Source of the DNA: Archegozetes longisetosus
Taxonomy: Eukaryota; Arthropoda; Arachnida; Sarcoptiformes; Trhypochthoniidae
Assembly (NCBI GenBank): GCA_018873245.2
Contig: JAEMBT020000011.1
Span: 22,001-86,000 of the forward strand
Direction of reading: 5' to 3'
Length of the DNA stretch: 64,000 nucleotides
Notes under the pieces: model-generated
Told to the model about the DNA's origin: nothing
Seen by the model: only the letters and a program-made list of their open reading frames with translations
The model's database searches: none
Shown: positions 54,985 through 63,919 of the stretch, one piece after another
Layout of the letters: each line of letters begins with the position of its first letter
How positions within the stretch are numbered: position 1 is the stretch's first letter
Made by a program: the position numbers and the translations under genes

Positions 54985-56163
54985 CTATTTATTCAATTGA
55001 TATAGAATGTCTTCAATATATAGACATTTTGTTAATAGACCTCCAGGAGGCAAATATTTATAATGATATTTATTCAATAGTCTTATTGTATGTTTAACAT
55101 TACGAGCAAATGGTTTATCTTCCTTAGCCATTAATAATTTGGTAATGTTTTCCTTTTCTTTTTCATGAATTAAATTGTAAATTTCTTTCTCTAAATTAGC
55201 ATCATTAGTAATTAAATTTTCATCGAGTTGAATTTCTTTAAATCTTAAAATGGTTATAGTAGCGTCGTCCTTATTTTTTAGACAATAGTTTAGATATATG
55301 AAAATAGAAACAATTTTTTCTTCATTTAATCCAATTTTAAATAGATAATAAATAATATCACATATTGTTTGATTTCCAAGATAATTGAGCCCATCAGTAA
55401 TTTGTATTATAAAAAGTATGTTCTTAATATTATTAATATATATATTTATATCTGGAATAGATATAATAAGGTCAGGAGCCAGTAAAAAATCACCAAAACT
55501 ACGTGTAAGGGTGATTACTCCGCTTCGATTTTCATCTTTTGTCCAAAATATATTATTATTAACAATATGTATTAGTTTAAAAGAGCCAGGGTTGTTGTAG
55601 GTTATATTTTCAATTCTTGTTCGTTCATTATTGTCAGCTTGAATTTTATGATCAATTGAAGCATCAAATGAACCATCGTCTTTAAAAATTATTGAACGAG
55701 AATCTCCCAAATTTGCGTTTATAACATAATTTCCCCGCTCCGCTACTAAAATAATATTTGCGGTGGATCCACCATCATCTGTAACATTTTGTTTTAATTT
55801 ATTATTAAAAATTTCAAATGTATTTTTAATAATTTTAACAAGTTTTTTATGTTGGTAAGAATGATCTTTCCAAAAAACAAATGAAGCTATTAAGTCTTCA
55901 AGTAAAAACTTTTCTATAAATTCCACAGTTTGTTTATTTTTATCAGAATGTCCATCAAATATTCCAGAAATCAAGATATTACTTAATTTAGATTCAATTA
56001 CTTTAAATCGATCTAAATTTTCATATCTCTCTTCCTTTACACCATTATCTCCAAAATGATATTTGAAATTTTGAAGTGTAGAACTAACCACAGAATAATC
56101 AAATATAGAGAGAATTTTTTTAGTTGTCACAATATTTAAACTTGTATTTAGAAGCCGTTCCAT
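54985..56163 (-). CDS. PP2C-family Ser/Thr protein phosphatase
   Basis: 392 aa from ATG 56163. Metal-dependent PPM family. Motifs in order: SGIFDGHSD (usual DGHGG), DDGGSTANIIL, INANLGDSRSI, SIDHKIQ, LTRSFGDFLL, ITDGLNYL and KDDATITILRF. The core metal-binding aspartates appear present. Between GSTANIIL and NYVINANLGDSR it carries VAERG, encoded by a copy of the 13-mer repeat (about 55733-55746), which falls at a strand turn and leaves the frame intact. It would oppose Ser/Thr kinases; in-window partners could be the kinase-like family, but this is speculation. Confidence 0.92.
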   Translation of the reverse strand: MERLLNTSLNIVTTKKILSIFDYSVVSSTLQNFKYHFGDNGVKEERYENLDRFKVIESKLSNILISGIFDGHSDKNKQTVEFIEKFLLEDLIASFVFWKDHSYQHKKLVKIIKNTFEIFNNKLKQNVTDDGGSTANIILVAERGNYVINANLGDSRSIIFKDDGSFDASIDHKIQADNNERTRIENITYNNPGSFKLIHIVNNNIFWTKDENRSGVITLTRSFGDFLLAPDLIISIPDINIYINNIKNILFIIQITDGLNYLGNQTICDIIYYLFKIGLNEEKIVSIFIYLNYCLKNKDDATITILRFKEIQLDENLITNDANLEKEIYNLIHEKEKENITKLLMAKEDKPFARNVKHTIRLLNKYHYKYLPPGGLLTKCLYIEDILYQLNK

Positions 56164-57830
56164 TACTATTAGCAAAGATCTATCCTTGATTAATTAATTA
56201 AATTTCAGTATATTTATAATATTTTTTTAATATGTTTGTATATTTATATATTTATATATTTATATTTCAATTTACAAATCTCTTCTCTGAAAAAGATATT
56301 TTAGTAGATATATTATATTTTTGCATCGATATTTTCTAAGCTACTGCAAGTTTTATTGTATTTTTTTTCTATCGCATTATTAATTATATTTTTTAGTTTT
56401 AAAACTATTACTGTTTTGGTCTTAAAAACTCTATAAGGAAAATGGCAATTCTAATGTTTTTACAGTAAAAATTTTGAGAAACTATATGTAAACAACAGTT
56501 TTATGGAATGTTTGTTAGCAAATTATAACATTTTCGATATAAAACTTGAATTTTTATTAAGTGAATTTAAAAGAAAATTTTACTTTTTATCTTTTATTGA
56601 GATTTTTACAACTGATAAGAAGTGAAAAGCAGTATAAATAGGGGTGCATTTTGGCCGCCCGGGTTCTCTGAAGAAGAGATCTTCAGTCGTTCACTAGTTC
56701 TCTGAAGAAGAGATCTTCAGTCGTTCACTAGTTCTCTGAAGAAGAGATCTTCAGTCGTTCACTAGTTCTCTGAAGAAGAGATCTTCAGTCGTTCACTAGT
56801 TCTCTGAAGAAGAGATGTATATATATATATATATTTATTTTTTTTTAATTTTTTCCTTAAAATTTTCAAGCTAAATATACCAAAAAATGAATATAAACAT
56901 TAATATTAGGTGTATAAATCTTTTTAATATAAATCCGCTCCGCTACTATTTTTTTAGTTTTAAAACTATTACTGAAATAAATATATCAAGAGAATATATT
57001 TGAAAGAAGAGGGAAAAAAATTCAATGAAATAATATTTTCAATAATTCATATAAGCTAAAGTGTAAGTTAATATATAGATGGCAGCAATTAGATTTTTGT
57101 TGAATAAAATTTTGTTTAGATCTTCAGTCGTTCACAAGTTCTCTGAAGTCGAGATGTATATATATATATATATTTATTAAAATTTTCAAGCTAAATATAA
57201 ATCTTTTTAATATAAATCCGCTCCGCTACTATTTTTTTAGTTTTAAAACTATTACTGAAATAAATATATCAAGAGAATATATTTGAAAGAAGAGGGAAAA
57301 AAATTCAAACAGTAGATATTATTCAATGAAATAATATTTTCAATAGTTCATATAAGCTAAAGTGTAAGTTAATATATAGATGGCAGCAATTAGATTTTTG
57401 TTGAATAAAATTTTGTTTAGATCTTCAGTCGTTCACTAGTTCTCTGAAGATGAGATGTATATATATATCAAGCTAAATATAAACATTAATATTAGGTGTA
57501 TAAATCTTTTTAATATAAATCCGCTCCGCTACTATTTTTTTAGTTTTAAAACTATTACTGAAATAAATATATCAAGAGAATATATTTGAAAGAAGAGGGA
57601 AAAAAATTCAATGAAATAATATTTTCAATAATTCATATAAGCTAAAGTGTAAGTTAATATATAGATGGCAGCAATTAGATTTTTGTTGAATAAAATTTTG
57701 TTTAGATCTTCAGTCGTTCACTAGTTCTCTGAAGAAGAGATGTATATATATATATATAGTTAATATATAGATGGCAGCAATTAGATTTTTGTTGAATAAA
57801 ATTTTGTTTTTATTATTTGCAACTAGCAAT
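56164..57830. repeat. Repeat region: remnants, cassette 13, triplicated block
   Basis: 56258-56375 is an inverted copy of 49730-49860. 56371-56445 is an internally deleted fragment of the DGAT2 coding sequence. The cassette is at 56588-56870. Then come three copies of a roughly 300-bp block (from about 56890, 57180 and 57470), each with a 13-mer, a DGAT2-derived stretch, ATAGATGGCAGCAATTAGAT and one 34-bp-type unit. Confidence 0.7.
56588..56870 (+). repeat. hr-like cassette 13 (four units)
   Basis: ACTGATAAGA, TATAAATA at 56633-56640, GGCCGCCCGGG, four 34-bp units and a half unit (56662-56816), (TA)n and T-rich tract. Confidence 0.8.
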
Positions 57831-60800
57831 TCAAAAATTTTTATTATATGTTTTTGAAATAGTAGGTTCAAATTTTAAATCTATTCCAATTCCAACATGT
57901 TTAAATAAATTTTTTGGAAGAACAAAAGATTGATATGTAATTATTAATGAATCGTCAATTTTAGCTGTAACAAGATCTGATCTTGACATAAATTCGTTGG
58001 TCATAAAGGCAGATCCACCTCCAGAGTTACATTTAAATTTTTGCCAAGAATTTTTATGAGAACCCCAATATTTATGTGGATTGTACTTATTTTCTTGTTC
58101 AGTAGCTCTAGATCTCCCCCTAATAGGTTGTTTTGTAATTGCATCTTTAGCAGAGTTTGTTCCAATATTATAGGTATGAGAAGCAAATATTTGATGGTGT
58201 AGAATTGCCACAAAGCCCCAAGTAAAAGTATAATTTTTTTCCCCAGTCAATGTATTAATTGAAGAAACCTTGGGTTTATCAGAATAAATAGGTTTATTAT
58301 TCGAGTCAAATCCAATTACGGGGTATACATGACAATTGGTCGTTAAAGGAATTGCAATTTTTTTTGCATAATATTCGACAGATTCTTCCATTTCCAATTG
58401 TTGAGCAACAGTACATCGTTTAGTAAGGGTTAATGGATGTTGTTTAAATGCTGGATGAAAAAAACAGCGTTTCAATTCATTTCCATTTTTATCAAGAGGA
58501 ATGCATAAATCATTAAATTCATTTTTTAATATTATAGATTCATCCTTTTGTCCAGAAAGAAAATAAAATTTTTCCCCATGATTTGGTTGAAAATCTCTTT
58601 CAATTTGAGCTGTTATGATAGAATTATTTTTATTAAATGTTAAACTATTAATTCGAAAAGCAAGTGATGTTGGATAACTTGGAAAAATATATTGTAGAAT
58701 ATAATAATAACGATATTCTTCGATTTTAATTTCTTTGACACTAACACCAGACGTTTGTGGTTTAATTTGAAGTCTTTGAAAATAGTTTTGGTCATAAACA
58801 TGACCAATGATACAGTTTGTAGTTACATTTCCTCTTGGCGGAGAAAATTTTTTTAAAATTACCGCAATATTAGCGAATTTCGCAAATGTCATGTTGAGAA
58901 AACTAAGTTCCCAATTAAGATTATGAACATGAAGAATAGAAGATTCATTCAAATTTGTATCGACATATCTAACAATAGCATCTTCGTTATTCAGTCCGGT
59001 TGCATCTAATAAAATGATTCTTTGAAATAGTTTTAAAGTTTCGATATCACGATAGATTTTACTTGTAATTTTTTCATTTAAATGGCAAAATACATTTGGT
59101 AAGGGATAAAGTCGAGCTAAATCTGGACTGGTATTTGTCAAAAGATTTCCTTTACTACTATAAACTAAAAGATTTCTTGGAGGTGGATTATTTCTATAAT
59201 GACTTTTTAATTTCGTTCCATCCTTAAATGTAAAACATTCATAAAATAGAGTTTCCTCTTCTGACAACCAAAAGTTCCAACCCATTTTATTAATTAAATC
59301 TCTATTCCATTGCCTTGAATAACAATTTTCCATATTGTTAAGCTTGCATAACCAATATTTCATATCCAGATTTGCTCCAAGCATTATTGATTTTTCAGAG
59401 TTTGTCAAGTTAAACTTTTTGAACGGAATAGATTCAATTGATTCAATAATTATTGTTTCGATATTTAATACGGCTTGCATATCATTTGGAAGGGGATATA
59501 CAGAAATAAAATTAGGCGGAATCATTTTTAGCAAGTATAAATTTTTAATTATTAACAAGTATTGACATCGTGGAATGAAAATTGGAATTTCATTATAAAT
59601 GATTACTGCCCAATTTTTTTTAAATACTTGACTTGTACTTTTACAATTTAATTGCAAACATTGCGAATTGCAGCAATCTTTATCACGAAACCTTTCAATA
59701 AATTGCAAAACATTTTTATTAATTTTGGATTTAGCTTTAGAAGTCAAAGTAGAAATATAGACATTTGTCGATAAAGGATATTTTCTACCGACATTAATAT
59801 TTTCGTTTGTGGAAAAACTAAGTATTCCGGTAGAACTTTCGTGCGGACATCGAATTTGTTTATCCTTTAATTGTTGTTTGTTTGTATATTTACCACAAAT
59901 TAGCGAGGCAAAAATTTGAGTATGATAATTTGTGGTAATGCTAGTTTGATTTATTGTAGTTTTTGTTTCCGAATATGATGATTGATTTTCCGTTACGATT
60001 CTTTCTTGCAGATATACATTTTTACTTGCACCATATTTATCATTTGGAATATTTCCTATTAATATTTTTTTACATGTAGATTTTGCTGATTCAATTATTG
60101 AATCTTTCAAGTTTTTAATTCGATTGGTAAAATCACAAGTTTTAGTTCTGTTTTGATTTACAAATTGCCTTTCAATATCAATCTGGTCTTTATTCACAAG
60201 TGTTTCATATTCTAAAAGTTGACTATAGACGTTTTTAAAAAATTCATTTATAAATAAGTTTCCGATGGTTAGAAAAAGTTTATTGGAAATATTTTCCACA
60301 TCACAATGAAAATTTTGCAAATATGTATAATAATGTTGATTAAATTCTAGAAATATTTTATAGCGATTTGATTCTGGTAAAGGATAATAATCTTTAAATA
60401 TTCCACTAATATCAATTAAGGAATAGTATTTTAATGGATCCGCAGATGCAGAAAAAGTTTCCTTTGTATTTTTCGATACTATAAGATTATCTTCTGTGAA
60501 TTGTAACTTTATTCCTTTACCATCTTTATCGTATATATATCTATTTACGGGTTTGTTATTGGTTTTATTTGTTTCGACGTGCCATTTTAAATTATTGTTT
60601 GTAATTTGAATTTCATATGCCTTGACTTGTCCGTTTGAAATTAGCTTTCCAAAATCTTTATTAAACACCGACATGTTTGTAAATATGTTATTTTTTCGGA
60701 ATTCAGTAAAAATATAATCTCTATCCGCTTCAATTTCAAACCAATTGTCCAAGGAAATTGGCTGATTATTTTGGTATTCAAAATTTTTTCTTAATATATT

Positions 60801-61223
60801 TGGAAATAAATCAAAAGTTTGAAATATTTCTTTTAAACGAAAATGAAAATCTAAAATTGAACCAAGCATAACGGGTAGAGAATTTATTAAATTAATTTTA
60901 ATAATTTGTTCTGTTTTACATCTTTCATTTGATTTTTTAGTCAGACTTAGAACAAGTGTAGCCGTATATGATAATTTATTTACAAAATAATATTGCCAAA
61001 ACTTATTGTCATGATTATATAAATTAAATTTGTTTAGTCTTTTAGTTGGAGTAAATTTTAAATAGTCATTACAAACAATTTGTGGGTTAAATCTTTCAAG
61101 AACAAGTAATAATTGATAAATATAAGAATCGTAATTTGAAACTTCTTTTTTTAACAAATTGTCCAATTGGATTGTCATAAAATCACTATAAATAATATTA
61201 TAATCGAGTTGAATTTTTTCCAT
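57831..61223 (-). CDS. RPB2/LEF-8-like RNA polymerase subunit (diverged)
   Basis: 1130 aa from ATG 61223 (GTG 61232 would add three residues). Its C-terminal third lines up in order with the second-largest RNA polymerase subunit: GEKFYFLSGQKDES (about 883-896) at the place of GDKFasRHGQKG, IPLDKNGNELKR and FFHPAF...LTLTKR...QQLEM at the MPFtexGxxPDIIiNPxxxPSRMTigqllE region, LTGEKNYTFTWGFVAIL, then NIGTNSAKDAITKQPIRGRSR (about 1025-1039) at the DKxxxRxxGpxxxlTxQPxxGR region. The HG and final G of HGQKG are changed. Given PIF-1 nearby, the naldavirus LEF-8 is the best candidate; its length fits nudivirus-type versions. The motif YPLP recurs four times. This is inferred from motif order only. 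Confidence 0.62.
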   Translation of the reverse strand: MEKIQLDYNIIYSDFMTIQLDNLLKKEVSNYDSYIYQLLLVLERFNPQIVCNDYLKFTPTKRLNKFNLYNHDNKFWQYYFVNKLSYTATLVLSLTKKSNERCKTEQIIKINLINSLPVMLGSILDFHFRLKEIFQTFDLFPNILRKNFEYQNNQPISLDNWFEIEADRDYIFTEFRKNNIFTNMSVFNKDFGKLISNGQVKAYEIQITNNNLKWHVETNKTNNKPVNRYIYDKDGKGIKLQFTEDNLIVSKNTKETFSASADPLKYYSLIDISGIFKDYYPLPESNRYKIFLEFNQHYYTYLQNFHCDVENISNKLFLTIGNLFINEFFKNVYSQLLEYETLVNKDQIDIERQFVNQNRTKTCDFTNRIKNLKDSIIESAKSTCKKILIGNIPNDKYGASKNVYLQERIVTENQSSYSETKTTINQTSITTNYHTQIFASLICGKYTNKQQLKDKQIRCPHESSTGILSFSTNENINVGRKYPLSTNVYISTLTSKAKSKINKNVLQFIERFRDKDCCNSQCLQLNCKSTSQVFKKNWAVIIYNEIPIFIPRCQYLLIIKNLYLLKMIPPNFISVYPLPNDMQAVLNIETIIIESIESIPFKKFNLTNSEKSIMLGANLDMKYWLCKLNNMENCYSRQWNRDLINKMGWNFWLSEEETLFYECFTFKDGTKLKSHYRNNPPPRNLLVYSSKGNLLTNTSPDLARLYPLPNVFCHLNEKITSKIYRDIETLKLFQRIILLDATGLNNEDAIVRYVDTNLNESSILHVHNLNWELSFLNMTFAKFANIAVILKKFSPPRGNVTTNCIIGHVYDQNYFQRLQIKPQTSGVSVKEIKIEEYRYYYILQYIFPSYPTSLAFRINSLTFNKNNSIITAQIERDFQPNHGEKFYFLSGQKDESIILKNEFNDLCIPLDKNGNELKRCFFHPAFKQHPLTLTKRCTVAQQLEMEESVEYYAKKIAIPLTTNCHVYPVIGFDSNNKPIYSDKPKVSSINTLTGEKNYTFTWGFVAILHHQIFASHTYNIGTNSAKDAITKQPIRGRSRATEQENKYNPHKYWGSHKNSWQKFKCNSGGGSAFMTNEFMSRSDLVTAKIDDSLIITYQSFVLPKNLFKHVGIGIDLKFEPTISKTYNKNF

Positions 61224-61291
61224 TATTCTCACATTGATTTCTGTTAACTTGCATTTACTTTATATAATATCTGATATCTATTGTTTGTTTA

Positions 61292-61552
61292 TCAAAGTAG
61301 GGGTAGATTTAAAAATTTTTTAGCATCTTCGATTGTAGTAATATAAGATCTAATATCGTACAAGTTGAAATTGTGACTCAAGTGATATTTAGAAAGATGA
61401 AATTTCTGAAATTTTCTCAACGCATCTGGATGTGAGTCTGCAATAAGATTATTATAAGTATCCATTAATGCAAAAAATTCAGTTTTAGTAGCATAAAAAT
61501 AAATCAGGTATAGAATGAATATTGGTAATAAAAAAATAAATATCCAGAGCAT
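61292..61552 (-). CDS. Small N-terminally anchored membrane protein
   Basis: 86 aa. One N-terminal hydrophobic span (WIFIFLLPIFILYLIYFY) followed by a charged 65-residue tail. Reads in the same direction as the LEF-8-like gene, 69 bases before it. Its ATG overlaps, on the opposite strand, the ATG of the gene at 61551 (shared CATG). Small anchored proteins of this kind are common among naldavirus envelope proteins, but no match is claimed. Confidence 0.55.
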   Translation of the reverse strand: MLWIFIFLLPIFILYLIYFYATKTEFFALMDTYNNLIADSHPDALRKFQKFHLSKYHLSHNFNLYDIRSYITTIEDAKKFLNLPLL

Positions 61553-61736
61553 GTTTGTTTATAATTTGATTAATAAATTTGAAAATATCCATTCATTAGA
61601 ACAAAAGGAAGCACTTTTCCAAAAAATTCTCAATAACTTTCGCGATAATTTGGGCGATACAATTGAGAATTATAAACAATTGAGTAATATTTTTATAGCT
61701 TATAATAGTGATTCAAATGAATTTTTCAATTCATAG
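61551..61736 (+). CDS. Unknown small protein, divergent from neighbour
   Basis: 61 aa from ATG 61551; an earlier in-frame ATG at 61515 would overlap the opposite gene. Helical, charged (IHSLEQKEALFQKILNNF). The two opposite ATGs share bases 61550-61553. Function unknown. Confidence 0.45.
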   Translation: MFVYNLINKFENIHSLEQKEALFQKILNNFRDNLGDTIENYKQLSNIFIAYNSDSNEFFNS

Positions 61737-61752
61737 ATTTTTTTAATTAGCT

Positions 61753-62121
61753 TTAGGAAAATGAAATATAAATAAATTTTTTGTTTAAATTTTTTAAAAT
61801 ACGATAATTTTTCAAACAATCCAACACAATTATATTGTCTCCAATAGATTTTACAATATAAAAAGAGACAATATAACTAAAAATAATATCGCCCACTTGG
61901 CTTTTTATATCTTTATCCCAAAAGATAAATTGACCAAGTTGATCAAAATAAAAATGTACTTTTAAATAAAAGGAAGAAATTTTGTTTGGCTTTAAAGCTA
62001 AATAATTTAGTTTTTTCAACGTTGTAAAGTAATCGAGCATCTTTCTATCATTATCAATAAGACTAAATAATTTTATAAAGTCGTCTCTTGTTATCTCATA
62101 GGAAATTGTTTCGATTTGCAT
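61753..62121 (-). CDS. Unknown protein
   Basis: 122 aa, ATG 62121. Aromatic-rich; contains FYFDQLGQFIFWDKDIKSQVG. Starts 72 bases from the opposite-strand gene at 62194. No family is recognised; part of the compact run after the polymerase subunit. Confidence 0.5.
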   Translation of the reverse strand: MQIETISYEITRDDFIKLFSLIDNDRKMLDYFTTLKKLNYLALKPNKISSFYLKVHFYFDQLGQFIFWDKDIKSQVGDIIFSYIVSFYIVKSIGDNIIVLDCLKNYRILKNLNKKFIYISFS

Positions 62122-62193
62122 ATAAATTGCACGAAAGTCAGTTAGTATATTATTTTATTGTTGGAATATAAAATAAAGAAAACAATAAAAATA

Positions 62194-62619
62194 ATGAGTG
62201 TAAATAAGATGAATTATTCTGAGCTTGAGCTATTTCCAAAGCATATTATAGATATATATTCTCCGGATGATGAGAAAAGCAATTCAAAAAAAATTCGATA
62301 TAATATTCTAGAAAATCAATTAACGATTAAAAATGTTGATTCAAAAAATGAAGAAACTAGAACTTTGGAAAATATGGATTATGCTAGTTTCAATATTAAA
62401 GATACCGTCTCAAATGTTGCAAAAATCGAACCTAATCTCGTAGCGTTCAAGTCAATAATTTTATCAATTCCAAGAGGTTACGTGATTAATTCAATAAGTA
62501 ATGTTTGTATTGGAAATAGAGTAAATTTAAGTGTTTATGCATTAACCGAATATGAACAAATAAAGGCTCATAATTCAGCAAAAAAGCTTCAACAAAGAAA
62601 ATTAAAGGAATGTCTTTAA
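62194..62619 (+). CDS. Unknown protein, overlaps next gene
   Basis: 141 aa from ATG 62194 (the longer frame from TTG 62158 is less likely). Acidic N-terminal half, conserved-looking hydrophobic block VAFKSIILSIPRGYVINSIS, basic C-terminus. Its last 10 bases overlap the start of the next gene (ATGTCTTTAA), a typical compact-virus arrangement. Function unknown. Confidence 0.55.
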   Translation: MSVNKMNYSELELFPKHIIDIYSPDDEKSNSKKIRYNILENQLTIKNVDSKNEETRTLENMDYASFNIKDTVSNVAKIEPNLVAFKSIILSIPRGYVINSISNVCIGNRVNLSVYALTEYEQIKAHNSAKKLQQRKLKECL

Positions 62620-63113
62620 TTGCCAAGTTTTCGAATCTTGGGTGGTATGAATCATTTAAGCTAAATTTTCCAATTAAGGGATCATTAGTAGTAATTGTAG
62701 AGTTGCTTGAAAATCCAATTCTCGAAGAAAATATTGTCAAAAAGAAATATTATTTATCAGAAATGGAAAATTTTGGAATATATTCAGTTGAGTTTGAAAT
62801 CGGATTAGGATTTAAATCAAAAGCATATAACTCAATTTATGGATCATCTGTTGTAAAACTAAATAAATTTAATTTACATACAATTTCATTTGTAAAGCCA
62901 TCAGAATTTATTTTAAATCCAAATAACAATTATTATGTGATAAATATATCAGATTTTAATGACCCGAAAAGTAAAAAAAAATCCAAAAGGCCAAAAAATT
63001 CAAAGAGAAAAATTAGTGAAGAAATACAATATGATACAGACGAAGAAGAAGTAAATGTCGATAAAAAACAAAAACAAGAAACTGAAGAAATAGAAAATGA
63101 TATAAATAAATAG
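62610..63113 (+). CDS. Unknown protein with charged tail
   Basis: 167 aa. The first 120 residues look like a beta-rich domain (KGSLVVIVELLENP, YSVEFEIGLGF). The last 45 are a Lys-rich then Asp/Glu-rich tail (SKKKSKRPKNSKRKISEE), as in many DNA-binding or nuclear proteins. Starts inside the preceding gene and ends 16 bases before the next. Function unknown. Confidence 0.55.
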   Translation: MSLIAKFSNLGWYESFKLNFPIKGSLVVIVELLENPILEENIVKKKYYLSEMENFGIYSVEFEIGLGFKSKAYNSIYGSSVVKLNKFNLHTISFVKPSEFILNPNNNYYVINISDFNDPKSKKKSKRPKNSKRKISEEIQYDTDEEEVNVDKKQKQETEEIENDINK

Positions 63114-63129
63114 AAAAATAAGATTTAAA

Positions 63130-63738
63130 ATGACAAACGAAATTAATGTAAGATTAAATTTTATAAATGTTTCTAGTGTAATATACATAGATTCTTTAAT
63201 TAGTCTTGTAGAATTAAAAGATAAAATAAATAATTCATTTAAACAATATTGTCCAAATATATTTGAATTGCAATATTTTCTGTATTTTAAAAACAAAGAT
63301 TCTAGTTTAGTAGAAATTGTACATGACGGTGATATTTTCAAGTCAAAATTTATCGAATGTTTTAATCCGATTGAACATTTCACAATACAGTTATTAAATG
63401 AGTGCAAAGTAATTAGCTTAAAGATTCAAGACTCAGAAACCTATTACGAATCAATTAAATATTTTGTTGAAAAAATTGTAAACTTTTTAACTCAATTTAA
63501 TGATATTACATGTGACTTGAGAAGTATTCGTCAATTAAATATGTTGAGACTTTTACTCATGACACCAATTAGTCAAGAGGCAAATTTACAACACGAGCCA
63601 AAAATACCGGATTGGGCAAATATATATTTAGAATATTTCTCTAATAACTCTAATAGAGAATATAGAAATTTATTTATTTATAATATTTTACTTACAATGC
63701 AACTATTTACTATTCATTGTATAAATTTAATATTATAA
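63130..63738 (+). CDS. Unknown protein
   Basis: 202 aa. The N-terminal 60 residues (INVRLNFINVSSVIYID...LVELKDKINNSF) have a ubiquitin/PB1-like beta-grasp look. The C-terminal half is helical with a hydrophobic end (IYNILLTMQLFTIHCINLIL), perhaps a membrane segment. Third gene of the compact plus-strand run. Function unknown. Confidence 0.5.
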   Translation: MTNEINVRLNFINVSSVIYIDSLISLVELKDKINNSFKQYCPNIFELQYFLYFKNKDSSLVEIVHDGDIFKSKFIECFNPIEHFTIQLLNECKVISLKIQDSETYYESIKYFVEKIVNFLTQFNDITCDLRSIRQLNMLRLLLMTPISQEANLQHEPKIPDWANIYLEYFSNNSNREYRNLFIYNILLTMQLFTIHCINLIL

Positions 63739-63919
63739 ATAAAATTTTTTTAATTAGAATAGTTTTTTAAGTAGATTTGTAGATTCAATAATTTCAATAG
63801 GTGGCATACTTGAATAAAATTTTGAAAAAAAGATTAAGTTCAATAAAATTTTTAATTAGATTAAGTAAATTTCTCTCAAATTGGCAAAGATTTATGTGGG
63901 TTAATATATTTAATTTTTT

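Larger units (their letters stand above)
4512..57525. repeat. Dispersed 13-mer family (TAGCGGAGCGGGT and variants)
   Basis: About 57 copies by eye. Plus orientation near 5127, 11898, 12757, 12782, 12931, 15961, 16502, 16520, 16584, 17699, 25344, 25903, 27989, 28158, 34311, 35036, 36458, 36585, 36960, 37170, 37384, 41767, 41935, 42018, 45669, 45687, 50468, 51646. Minus orientation near 4516, 7867, 7981, 11656, 14856, 19858, 24908, 25588, 26656, 26970, 26996, 37029, 37287, 37317, 37501, 39126, 39157, 39355, 41697, 41855, 43331, 49274, 49367, 49377, 49465, 55734, 56934, 57218, 57519. GC-rich in an AT-rich setting; the centre varies (GGA, GTA, GAA, GGAA, TCC) between constant GC dinucleotides. 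Confidence 0.85.

Noticed and set aside
4758..56816. CRISPR-like arrays
   Set aside because: Units are directly tandem with no unique spacers, the setting is eukaryotic or viral with introns, and no cas genes are present.
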